Source of the DNA: Tubiluchus corallicola | Lineage: Eukaryota > Priapulida > Priapulimorpha > Priapulimorphida > Tubiluchidae | Direction of reading: 5' to 3' | Length of the DNA stretch: 64,000 nt | NCBI GenBank assembly: GCA_030141605.1 | Contig: JAQGDQ010000445.1 | Span: forward strand, 62,001 to 126,000 | Shown here: positions 43,988-54,060 of the stretch, in pieces | Layout: each line of letters begins with the position of its first letter | How positions within the stretch are numbered: the first letter of the stretch is position 1 | Translations under genes and position numbers: made by a program | Notes under the pieces: model-generated | What the model was told of the DNA's origin: nothing | What the model saw: only the letters and a program-made list of their open reading frames with translations | Database searches by the model: none

Positions 43988-46347
43988 CTCTCCTTCCTTC
44001 CCCCCTCTCTCTCTCATGCCCAAACGTTTCCAAATTGAAAGCAAGTAAAGAGCTGACAGAAGCAATCTCATTGAAGGTATAATCCACATGTCAAATGGCT
44101 TCTTCCTAGAACTAGCAGTCAATAAACATGGATTTGCAGGGAGCAGGAATTGATTGAAGAGGTTCAAAATCCTCAGCGTGCAAATTAGAATCGATCAGAA
44201 GAGGAGGCTGTAACACATCAGAATGACAGAGCTGCCAAATATTGACTCCCACAAATCAGAATCAAACTTAATTGCTACAAGTAATGAAATTCATGTTTGC
44301 CATGGTGTAAAAGCGTGTTCACACTAGAACATGTTCACACCGATAAGGTAAACACAGCAGAGAGAGGAATAATAATTATGTACAGACAAGTTAAATTGTT
44401 TGATTCACCCATAAACCGCATCATGTATTGACTTGACGACCTACCACAATCACCCACATGACGCCACATCTATGTTTGGACCTGCCCAAGTCAGATGACA
44501 CCCAAGACAACTTTGTCCACCACTAAAGATAAAACTACAGTTCCCAACAAAATTTACACAATCTACCATTAGCTTATCCACTGCCCAAAAGCTATTCAAG
44601 CTTCTCCATAAAAACAACAATCTTCTGGCCAAGAAGCCACCCAGTATAATACAGCTCAAGATTCAGGGCTTCATACATGTGACAGGGAAAATATTGATCA
44701 GCATTATCCCCTCTTCTTGGGTTCCTTTCCTGACAAGCATTTAGACCATCAGTTACAGTAGACAGTAGTTACTGCACTTGAAGCCATACAATGTAATAGC
44801 AGACGGAGTGGCTTCAGGCCACGGTTGAATAACGATGTTAGAAATTACCGTTTTGTTTAGAGTTCCTTAACAAATGTTCTTGAGAAAAGAACGATAATTA
44901 TAACAAACGTATTTGCTACTTTGTTTCTTGCCAGTACACAGAACACAAACGTAATGTGTTGTGAATTGCGTTTTTAATAAGGTGGGCCAACTTTGAAGCA
45001 AACTACGTTAAAATCCTAGTCAAAAGACAAAATTACGGGCCAAAATTAAATAGCAGAGTGAGTATGTGCACTCTCTACTGCTGAAGTGCACTTGAGCAAT
45101 GCACAGCACCAACAGTGCGTTGTGCTTTGGGGAGTTCTGTAACAAAATGGCGCTGCCCTGATTCTGAAATTCACAAACAGTGCGCTGTGCTTTGGGGAGT
45201 TCTGTAACAAAATGGCGCTGCCCTGATTCTGAAATTCACAAACAGTGCGCTGTGCTTTGGGGAGTTCTGTAACAAAATGGCGCTGCCCTGATTCCGAAGA
45301 TTCACAGTTCTGTTACAAGTAACGTAATGTTTTGTTTGTGGAGTGGTAAAATTGTTTCATACTAATTAAGATACGCTATCGCAAGTTAAACTTTTAACTA
45401 TTTGTGCATATCAAACAATATTTGTCTACTACCTCCAGAATTACACGTCTAAGTTGTTTCTACATTCTAAATCACTTAGTTATGTATTTTGCTATTTTAA
45501 AAATGGGCGATTAACTAATAAACTTACTTTTGTAAAATTTCTTTGCTTTTAGATGCCTTGAAAATGGACAGTAATTATTTGAATCCAGTCGCAATAAAAT
45601 TCTATTATGATGGATGTTATAACTGTGCTAAAAACGACTGGTCACTAAATACGATATTCATTGCTAACTAGTAAAGGGCCCACAAAAAATTTTGCATATA
45701 AATACGCTTTTAATCAAAAATACGCGAACATCCTACATAGTCCTCATTTATCACACCGCGCCAGTAGCAGCAAGTTTTACTGAATTGAGGTTATAGACAG
45801 AGTATAATGGATGACGTCACAACAATGGCTTTGCGTCAGCAGTTTTCCAAGCAAAAATTGCCAAAACTAGAACATCTAATTAACTCGTCGCTACTCCTCT
45901 TGGTGGACGTGTACTAAAATATAGCCCACATCGTGGTGGAGCCCTGTTCTTTCTCTTTCTAAAGAGCTATATATCTCCTTCCGAGACACCCACCAGGCAC
46001 GGCTAGAACGGTTTTTCTGTAGGCTGTTTGACCAAAATTTCGAAAAAGAATCAAATTAGCCAGATGGAGTAATGAACCTATAAGCCACTCATCCATTTCA
46101 GTGGTCAGAAACAGCATTGCCTTTACATCAACCTAATCATTGTAATCCTTATACAAAAAAAATCCCAACGCTTATTTTTTAACACTAAACTAGCTACACT
46201 GTCGAGTATACTTACAAGAGTGAAGGCACTCAATGATGGTACACGCGTCAATGTAGTAGCCCCCACAGAGCACGCACGTCAAATGTGGATTGAGATCCGT
46301 GATGTTCAATTTCGTGGTGCGATGCATCCCGTAAAAACAGGAAGAAC
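34957..46347 (-). CDS. BMI1: BMI1/PCGF4-type Polycomb RING protein with giant C-terminal extension (8 coding exons)
   Basis: Minus-strand exons 46327-46216, 43713-43617, 43370-43315, 42461-42305, 41538-41502, 40540-40442, 39354-39271 and 37806-34957 join into 3492 nt, about 1163 aa. Residues 1-102 are nearly vertebrate BMI1: [20 protein letters not shown] ligands C18, C21, C34, H36, C39, C42, C53, C56, then [11 protein letters not shown] and [13 protein letters not shown]. The central block is [15 protein letters not shown]; a RAWUL domain follows at about 155-230 ([33 protein letters not shown]). The family is the PRC1 partner of RING1/RNF2 for H2A ubiquitination and chromatin repression. 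The remaining ~930 residues, all from the last exon, are K/S/E/Q-rich without a visible fold, recalling Drosophila Psc and Su(z)2 rather than the 326-aa human BMI1. A 5' splice acceptor at 46348 shows there is a non-coding first exon upstream. Confidence 0.95.
36281..36460 (-). repeat. 45-bp coding minisatellite (4 units) in BMI1 exon 8
   Basis: Four tandem 15-residue units of the form [15 protein letters not shown], with substitutions (NTNN, SGDSV, SSDST). The 45-bp period preserves frame. Confidence 0.9.
38100..38520. mobile_element. Inverted pair of tRNA-derived SINE-like units
   Basis: Right unit (+, about 38390-38510): TGGCATAGTGGTTAAGG resembles a pol III A box and GGTCCTTAGTTCTAAACC a B box; followed by TTTTTCACATTTCCTGTCTT. 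Left unit (-, about 38240-38100) reads TAGTCGTTAAGG and GGTCGCTGATTCAAATCC on the minus strand with the same tail. They lie head to head in the BMI1 last intron. Confidence 0.6.
39271..39354 (-). CDS. BMI1: BMI1 exon 7
   Basis: Acceptor TTTTTTCAG, donor GTAAAG; 28 codons. [20 protein letters not shown] and AYIYAWRR match vertebrate [22 protein letters not shown] (RAWUL). Confidence 0.95.
40442..40540 (-). CDS. BMI1: BMI1 exon 6
   Basis: Acceptor CTTTTTTCAG, donor GTGTGT; 33 codons. [20 protein letters not shown] starts the RAWUL domain (human KRYLRCPAAMTVMHLRKFL). Confidence 0.95.
41325..41395. repeat. Interrupted palindrome
   Basis: AAGTAAGGCGAGTGTG and its inverted counterpart CACTCACCTCGCACTACTT surround a GACCGTACGGTC centre. 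Possibly the remnant of a small foldback element in BMI1 intron 5. Confidence 0.5.
41502..41538 (-). CDS. BMI1: BMI1 exon 5 (37-nt microexon)
   Basis: Acceptor CAATTTCAG, donor GTAAGT. Encodes [13 protein letters not shown] linking the central block to RAWUL; both phases fit exactly. Short and little conserved, so found by phase and splice sites. Confidence 0.82.
41593..42119. mobile_element. TA-flanked MITE (CAGTCAACCTCGGGTATAAC ends)
   Basis: The left end CAGTCAACCTCGGGTATAAC mirrors the right end TTATATTCGAGGTTGACAG. TA flanks at 41591-41592 and 42120-42121. About 527 bp, pogo/Tigger-like; the open frames inside are not transposase. Lies in BMI1 intron 4. Confidence 0.82.
42305..42461 (-). 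CDS. BMI1: BMI1 exon 4
   Basis: Acceptor TTCACTTGTAG, donor [33 protein letters not shown] and [10 protein letters not shown] match vertebrate NEMKRRRDFYAAH and IISLSIEFF. Confidence 0.95.
42618..42897 (+). mobile_element. tRNA-derived SINE with (ATT)n tail
   Basis: GGCTTAGCCTAGTTGTAACG..CGTCC resembles an A box and GGTCGTGAGTTCGATAC a B box. The body contains GGCCGGGTCATACCAAAGAC, a segment I recall from SINEs of several marine invertebrate groups. It ends AATAAAG plus (ATT)n at about 42870-42895. Lies in BMI1 intron 3, antisense to the gene. Confidence 0.8.
43315..43370 (-). CDS. BMI1: BMI1 exon 3
   Basis: 56-nt exon. Acceptor TTTTTTACAG, donor [24 protein letters not shown], matching [18 protein letters not shown]. 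Confidence 0.95.
43617..43713 (-). CDS. BMI1: BMI1 exon 2
   Basis: Acceptor TCTATTTCAG, donor [26 protein letters not shown] carries the last four RING zinc ligands, then [13 protein letters not shown]. Confidence 0.97.
43875..44015 (+). repeat. (CT)n microsatellite tract
   Basis: Imperfect CT-rich tract in BMI1 intron 1; Ser/Leu and Arg/Glu frames are artefacts. Confidence 0.95.
45118..45310. repeat. 65-bp tandem repeat, 3 copies
   Basis: AACAGTGCGCTGTGCTTTGG, GGAGTTCTGTAACAAAATGG and CGCTGCCCTGATTCTGAAAT, three nearly identical units in a GC-richer patch of BMI1 intron 1. Recent local duplication. Confidence 0.95.
46216..46327 (-). CDS. BMI1: BMI1 exon 1 of the coding region (start codon)
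   Basis: ATG at 46327-46325, [20 protein letters not shown] and [12 protein letters not shown], donor GTAAGT. An acceptor TTTCCAG ends at 46348, so the exon starts at 46347 with about 20 nt of 5' UTR. Confidence 0.95.
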
Positions 46348-46489
46348 CTGGAAACGGGATAAACATCGTAACTCATTCACAGCAGATAAACAACATTAAC
46401 TAAATACAAAAACAAATAACCATGTTTGGGACAAACTATTAGAGTTTAGATTGAAATGTCAAATGAATTGAATAGCATTGCCTTCAGAT

Positions 46490-46900
46490 GACATTGTTGT
46501 CATCGTCACATCATCATCACCACACCACCATCATCATCACATCATCATCATCACATCATTATCATCACATCATCATCACGTCATCACCATCACATCGTCA
46601 TCATCATCACATCATCATCATCATCATCATCACATCATCATCATCACCATCATCATCACCATCACATGATCACCATCATCATCACATCATCATCATCATC
46701 ACATCACCACCATCACATGATCACCATCACGTCACCATCATCACGTCACCACCATCACATCACCATCACCATCATCATCATATCATCATTATCACATCAT
46801 CACCATCACATGATCACCATCATCATCATCACATGATCATCATCACATCATCATCACCATCATCATCATCACATCTTCATCATTCTTTACGACATCATTA
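46490..46900 (+). repeat. (CATCAT/CATCAC)n microsatellite
   Basis: About 400 bp of ATC/CAC triplet-like repeats; His/Ser/Ile frames are artefacts. Confidence 0.95.
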
Positions 46901-47399
46901 CTATTATTATCATTCTTCATTATGTATAACATCATTACAGCACACATGGTTTATTATTTACACATCGCCAATGCGAACTCACAAAAATGATGAACTTTCA
47001 CCGTTCGTATAACAGCTCTCAATATAGCGTACTCGGTTATTGCGTACTGAAGACTTTTTGTCGGGCTCAGCTGTCTGTATTACTATGGATTTATTAGTTT
47101 ATATTGCATATCTCATCTTTGCCAGCCGTTAGCAAATTAATTTAAAGGTAAATTTAATCCGTCCTTCTTTGTGCCATAAAAAATTGAGAGTATTGCAGCA
47201 TAAACGTATCGATAGGCCATTTTGTCTACTAGCTGTATAAAAACAATGACTCACTCTCATCAGCTTGACACCCAGTAGGTGGCGCGCCGCTGAGGTGTTT
47301 CATCAAGTGATGAATTCTACTGCAGTTAGTTTGCTACATAGAAAACGTTTCACACAAGGGACAAACAGAAATTTTACGCAAGAGAAATTGACTGGTTCT

Positions 47400-47765
47400 T
47401 TTGAATATCACTTATTTTACAGAACATGTCACGTAAAATTCTCGCTCCATTTCATTTTTCATTCACTACTCCCCCCCCCACTTTTATGTATATATTATCA
47501 TTATTCATTATTTCAATTATTAATCATTTTTTTAAGATTTCCACGTACAGTTTGGCCTGTCAAGCTATGCTTTTAGGCCCAAACTGTATGCATCAAAATT
47601 ATTCTGTAATGTAATTTGCACATGTATATGCTGTATTTTGTAATTTCTCGATAATATTGCATTTATTTATATTTATATTTACTTAAATGGATAATTATCT
47701 GTATTTTAATGATAATTGTAAGTTGCAATGTGGAAATGAATAAACTCTTGAATCTTGAATGAATA
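47400..47765 (+). mobile_element. LINE-like 3' UTR with (TTGAATC)n tail
   Basis: AT-rich 3' region ending GAATAAACTCTTGAATCTTG plus AATGAATAAA, a typical LINE 3' end; a short CAGTTTGG..CCCAAACTG hairpin is inside. No RT motif remains. Confidence 0.4.
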
Positions 47766-47944
47766 AATTTACAACTGAATGTGTACACGCAATTTAGTTT
47801 GCAACTCATTAAATTTTCATTTAATGAAATCACGCAAAACACATTTCATTGAATGTCAAACAACGGCACTGTAGTTGACACATGATAGCATCTTCTAAAA
47901 GTACTATGGAGTATCTATGAAGCCACACATTACTACTAATAAAT

Positions 47945-48172
47945 GTAGTAGTCATATAGCTGGGCCATGTAGTAGTCATATAGCTGGGCCATGTAGTAGT
48001 CATACAGCTGGGTCATGTAGTAGTCATATAGCTGGGTCATGTAGTAGTCATATAGCTGGGTCATGTAGTAGTCATATAGCTGGGTCATGTAGTAGTCATA
48101 TAGCTGGGTCATGTAGTAGTCATATAGCTGGGCCATGTAGTAGTCATATAGCTGGGCCATGTTGTAGTCATA
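47945..48172 (+). repeat. 24-bp minisatellite, 9-10 copies
   Basis: Unit CATATAGCTGGGYCATGTAG plus TAGT. The 24-bp period gives uninterrupted frames on both strands, which are artefacts. Confidence 0.97.
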
Positions 48173-48633
48173 TATACACGATTAGCCACGTACGCTTATA
48201 GTGTACTTCGGTTATAGAGTATTTTTCCTTGGTTGCTAGCAGATTCGTTATAAAGATGTTATACTGTAGTTTATTTGTAGTTTGTTTATTTTTTCCTGAA
48301 AGCAACTTGCTTGCTCGCTACTGGTTAAGCAATTTTCCAAACACTTGTGAAAAATGTGCAGTTTCTAGTGTCAAATTATTGTAATTAAGTAAAATGATTA
48401 AGTCGTACATTCTAAAGTAAAATGTCCAATCATCAAGTATCTGATGTATGCACAGCGTAAGAAACTAAATGATAAATCCGGCTGCATACAAAAGGGTTTA
48501 CATTACTGTATTAAAATGGTACTATAAAAACAATTAGCAGTGGCAGACTTCATAAAAATATTAAGAAAAATGTTGTGTGTAAATTAAGAAATGGAAATTT
48601 ATGCAATGTTGCTACAGTAAAATACCAACTTAC

Positions 48634-48730
48634 CTTTTTACTTAGAAATTTAATATGCAGATGGTCCCGTTTTGCCAGAATGTTCTTGAAGCTCACATTC
48701 TGATCTCTCAGCTCATCTTTTTCGTTCCAA
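48634..48730 (-). other. Candidate exon upstream of BMI1 (5' UTR exon or orphan coding exon)
   Basis: A strong minus-strand acceptor (TTTATTTTCAG) before 48730 and a strong donor (AAG followed by GTAAGT) after 48634 bound 97 nt. One frame is open throughout and reads WNEKDELRDQNVSFKNILAK, then a lysine-rich end. That frame is not the BMI1 ATG frame, so if spliced to 46347 this would be untranslated. I do not recognise the peptide. Confidence 0.4.
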
Positions 48731-49478
48731 CTGAAAATAAATCAAGAAAATTGTTGAATAAAATCACAAATTTTATTAGTCTTATGAGAACAGAACGTCT
48801 GAAGACTGTTAAATGGATACAGTTTAGGGAAAGTTCACCGAGGAAGATTCAACACAATAGTACTCAAAAAAAAACTACATATTAAGTAAACAGAATGTTA
48901 CAAAACCGGATAATAGATGGCGCTATTTACAAGTAAACTATAAAGTATCTATATTTAATCAGTTCCACCTTGCTAATGTATTAGCGTATTTTATGATTCT
49001 TTCCTGCAAGTAATAGACTACAGCCTATTAGTACTTTAGCAATTCTTTGGCAGGAAAACAGAGAAAATCCTTCCCTACTACACAGCACACAAGACACGGG
49101 CTACTCGTACTGACATTCATACTTCCACTTCAATGCAAAGCACAGCCTAGGTAAGAAAAACTTGATTGCTATGATAACAATCTGGCATTAAAACGTGATC
49201 AGATTTCGTCCCAGAAAAAACAGCATGTCACGTTATGAAGCGCACGAAACGGCGCTTAAAATATTCGCTAAACTGGTTGTCAACCAAGCCGCCCCGGCTA
49301 CAAAGACTTGTTTAGCTTAGAAAACCTTACTACAAGGTCGCGCCGTATATTTCCATCAATACAGCTAGTTCGTCGCGGTTTGATGAACACTCGATTATTA
49401 TTATTATTACTATTATGCGCTTTTAATGCTTAACAAGCCGAAACTTTTTGTTCGGACTAGGCGTGACAGGCTGCTGGA

Positions 49479-49841
49479 TAGGGGTGAGCATCGAACGTTC
49501 GAATTCGAGGCGAACGAGTTTTCGATTACAATTCGAACCAAAAATTATGGATTCAAATAATTCACCACTTCAAATTACGTATAAAAAGTTTAAAATATCA
49601 GCACAGTTTTTAAATAAATTATTAGTGCTTTTGGCGCAGAATAAAATCAAGCAATATGCGCTATCTTTGCAGGACTACTTTTTTTACTAACGATTCGAAA
49701 ATTTATATGAAAATCTTTAAAACTGAATTCGATTCGGTCTCAAAATCTTGAAAATTCGGTTCGATTAGAGATCGAAAGTCAAATTTTTGATTCCATTCGA
49801 ATTCGCTTTCCGACGGACAATGCTACAACTGTCCACTCCTA
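49479..49841. mobile_element. hAT-like MITE remnant
   Basis: TAGGGGTGAGCATCGAAC at the left and ACTGTCCACTCCTA at the right form imperfect inverted ends, with TTCGAATTCG-rich interior. The flanking 8-mers do not match well, so the target duplication is not confirmed. Confidence 0.5.
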
Positions 49842-50263
49842 CTGTTCAGACTAACAGAAAACAATGTGCAAGAAAATAATGTGCAATTTAAATAACGTGA
49901 ACGTATTTAAAAAATTTAGTCACACGTGAAACGATATTAGCCACAAAAACACAACGAAAAATAAAAAAATCTCGATTTTTCTGGAATCCAAGTACAGGTG
50001 CTGTATGTCTTAACACTAGTCTAATTAAAATTGACATTATATCATACATTGGCATTATATCATACACTAATAATTTTTAAAGGGAAATCTTATAACATCC
50101 CATAAAACAATTTATACTCTTTACTCAATATACTGTGAGAAAAATTTCGAGACGTAAATTAAACGATCGGACGAAAACGTGATTTTACTAATAAGTATTT
50201 TTCAGAAGTTCTCACTTTACAGAAATAATTTCACAATAATGCCCGAGCGAATCAATCCGTCGA

Positions 50264-50935
50264 CTTAAAACACAAGAGAACCCTTCATAAACATAAAGCT
50301 TAAAAATTCATTTTGAAATTTTATATCCCTTACATACTGCCATTTTGCAATCAGGACTTCAATCGGCAGTCACGCTGTATAAAACATGTAAATTTAAACT
50401 CCCGCAATGACCGTTAGACGCAGCCATTTTCACGACAGGTCATTTGAAACAAGTTTAGATAACATTTTGTAAAGTTTGAAAAAATAATCAGAGCATTCGT
50501 AACGCACAAGTCACTAACTAAATAAAATTTAAAATGACTGTATCTTGTCAAAAAGATTAAAAATACGATTTTTGGTTAGTGAGTGGTGCTCCCTAGAGGG
50601 TGAGTCAGCGACATTTTACCAATTGGTGAACAAATTTCAAATAATTAATAATTTTATTTTCTAGTTACATAAGTCTTTCTAAGTAACATAGATTTGCACG
50701 GAAAGTCTTTTGTGACATAATTTAACGTTTCCTTTTCTTCCCTTGATTTACGCTTGGTACATGACGTCATGTAATGGCGACATGGAAACAGTATTGCGGG
50801 AGATTTAAAATGAAAACAAACTAAAATTCCTTTCAGTGTGTAAGATATACGCATAAAATTGCTGTAAAGTAATATAATTTTTTAAGGCGATTTTTCTGAA
50901 ACCTACTTCAGATGCCCATTTTCTTGTCCTTTAAG
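50264..50935 (+). mobile_element. ~610 bp MITE family copy
   Basis: Starts TTAAAACACAAGAGAACCC, ends CCCATTTTCTTGTCCTTTAAG; full-length relative of 8656-9876. An inverted partial copy follows at about 50940-51080. Confidence 0.75.
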
Positions 50936-51829
50936 CATATAATATATACGAAGAACGCACTACGAATACTCTGATTGTTTTTCAAACTTTGTGCAATATT
51001 TTCTAAACGACCTGCCGTTAAAATGGCTGCGCCTAACGACCATCGGGAAATTTAAATTTACGAGTTTTATACGGCGTCCTTTAACAAATTTTTCATATAT
51101 ACACAAATTAACAAAGAAATGTTGCAAATAGCATCTTTCAGATTCTAAGCGTCACTTGTAACACATGTCTACACTTTTAACATAAAAACACATATAATAA
51201 CAAATCTGCTGCTTGTATCAAATTGCTATTAGTCTTCTACTACTTAGTGATGATAAATAATCAATTAGTCTAATACACTTCTCTATTTGAACTAGGTAAA
51301 GGGCGTGTTTGCAAAAAGCTTATAAAATTCCAAACTAAAAACTGTCATAAATTTGTTAGAAATGCCTCCCAATCCGAAACTGCGCAACGCAGCAAATAAA
51401 CTAAACAATCAGATAGTCGACTTGATGGTAAATATTCAAAAAAACATTGAAAAAACTTATTATTGCTAGAACGTTGCCAAGGCGTCTGCATTCCAGCACG
51501 TAAAGTGTTAAATTACAATTAGAAGTACCACGGTGTACAAAACAATATTCGTCAGAACTTGATAAATCATCATTTTCATTAAGGATTTAATTTCAACGCA
51601 TGAATTCCTTTAACAGAGAACCCGCCCAATTTCGTGAACTAGTTTAATGTAATTATTACCGCTTTTAAAGGTTATTATTACGAGGGGGTTGATGTTTAGC
51701 CGAGGTTTCGAAAACGGCCAAGTTTTTATTAGAAACAAACAGTATTCAGCTGTCGCCAGATGGCAGCACTAAGAGTTGCCAAGGAAACGTTTTGTTTGTA
51801 CCACAGTCCATTATAGTTACTCAGTATGT

Positions 51830-52130
51830 TGGGTTTATTTTACTGATACGACTTAAATTTAGAAAAATATAAAAACCATATTTGCAGAAAAATGCCTACA
51901 AAATTAAAATACATTAGCCTTTGAATAGAAATTTTCACGCATGGTGGTTGCCGCCATCGACTCGAAAATTATGACGTAACTGGGAGACTTCGTGACTTTT
52001 CGTAAACCCATCGTGGTTTTCCGTAAGCGTATGCTGCTTAAACTAATTCAGACTTCTGTAGATTACTTAATGTTCACGCAGAAGTATTACAAAATCAGCT
52101 ATCCAACTTATTGTAAAGCTTTTTTGGAAA
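51830..52130. repeat. Copy of the dispersed repeat at 26680-27330
   Basis: Shares GTTGGGTTTATTTTA, ATGACGTAACTGG, TCGTGGTTTTCCGTAAGCG and TGCTTAAACTAATT blocks. Confidence 0.5.
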
Positions 52131-52180
52131 AACAGTCTTTACGCACAAATCGAGATTTCTTCTAAAAATCACAAACTTAC

Positions 52181-52236
52181 GATCACAATTATTTATCATA
52201 GAAGCAAAGCGCGGGAAGCGACGAAAAACACACGTA
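52181..52236 (-). other. Candidate BMI1 non-coding first exon
   Basis: Minus-strand donor GATC followed by GTAAGT at 52180-52175, preceded by a GC-richer stretch (GTCGCTTCCCGCGCTTTGC). The extent of the exon and transcription start are guesses. Confidence 0.3.
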
Positions 52237-52237
52237 C

Positions 52238-52271
52238 CACGTGACATCACACGTCACGTGTCCTTCACGTG
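52238..52271. promoter_or_regulatory. E-box palindrome cluster
   Basis: CACGTGAC (52238-52245), 7-bp spacer, GTCACGTG (52253-52260): a perfect 8+8 interrupted palindrome. A third CACGTG follows at 52266-52271. CACGTG is the core site of bHLH-zip factors (Myc/Max, USF, MiT/TFE). It sits directly upstream of the candidate BMI1 first exon. Confidence 0.5.
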
Positions 52272-52794
52272 CACAAGCAAACGACGCTGATTTATTGCGC
52301 CACCGTACGGGCAAACCAGAACGTTATTTTGACCAGCTAAGCAAATGTTGTCTTATCATGGAATCACCTAGATCAGAAACAAATGTGCGTCTGTCTGTGT
52401 GTCTGTCACGCCCTGATTTATAGCAACAAACTCGTAAAGGCTGCAATAAATTTGTTGCCAACTTCACACGTTGTGAGATGCTATTAGACTTACTGCACAT
52501 GTTTTGGACATTAGCTTAACTACCCAGACGCGCGCCAAGCCATTGAGTATCCAAGTTTATATTTTAGTAGCTGAACTAGTTCACGACTGACGTAATTCTT
52601 CACAGTAATAAAAAAGAGAAAGACTTACAGTATCACAAAAGAGATGGCCAACAAGTTAACATTACCCACCATCGTTCACCAAACATAAATAATGGCGGCA
52701 ATGTATCAGTACATAATTATGAATCACACAGCTTGTAGTAGATAGATAGATATATAGAGAGATTAGATAGAATAAATAGATTACATAGATAGAT

Positions 52795-53396
<602 letters not shown>

Positions 53397-53803
53397 CAGA
53401 TATATGGATGGATGGATGGGGAGAGAGAGAGAAAGAGAGATGGATAGTTGGATAGAAAGATAGATAGACAGATAGACAGACAGAGAGATAGATAGACAGA
53501 CAGATACTGAAAGCGCCAGAGAGTTGGCACATTTTAAACGGAAGTAAAAGTCGTAGAGAGAGTTAAAAAACACTCGACATGCGCAAACAAAAATTATGAA
53601 CTTCTATAACCAGGAAATAAATTAGCCAATTTTAACAGTATTTTCTGTCACGTATTTTCGAAAAACCCAAATTGGGATGAGTGTAAAAAAACGTCCTAGC
53701 ACAAACTTAAGTAGAAGAGACTTTAATAAAACAACATTACGTGCGATTTTCGTGCCAATGTCATATTAATTTTTTATTACGGGCGCTTAAAAACATTTAT
53801 GGT

Positions 53804-54060
53804 ACAACACAACTTTATAAAAACTTAAAATTAAGCCAAACGTTTCGACATGCTGCTGTTGTCATCATCAGTGGTAAATTTACAAACATACAACAAGTTT
53901 ATATAGGTTGAGCCTGTTTTGCGTTATTAATAAGCTCTGTCTATGTGAACTGGTTGTATGTTTGTAAATTTACCACTGATGACAACAGCAGCAGCCTGTT
54001 GAAATGTTTGACATGATTTTAGCTTTTTAATGTAAAACTTTGATAAAGTTGTGTTGTTTT
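53804..54060. mobile_element. Foldback element, compact copy
   Basis: About 257 bp, almost entirely two inverted arms: AACACAACTTTATAAAAAC against ATAAAGTTGTGTTG, and TCATCAGTGGTAAATTTAC against GTAAATTTACCACTGATGA. Each arm carries CTGATGA and GAAA 18-19 nt apart (53976-53982 and 54001-54004 on +; 53871-53865 and 53846-53843 on -). Confidence 0.8.

Noticed and set aside
46478-47012. His/Ser/Ile-rich frames
   Set aside because: Translation of the CATCAT microsatellite.
47917-48201. Repeated CSSHIAG and MTQLYDYY peptides on both strands
   Set aside because: 24-bp minisatellite keeps all frames open.
49471-49849. Exact hAT 8-bp target duplication around the 49479-49841 element
   Set aside because: Flanking 8-mers CTGCTGGA and CTGTTCAG do not match closely enough.
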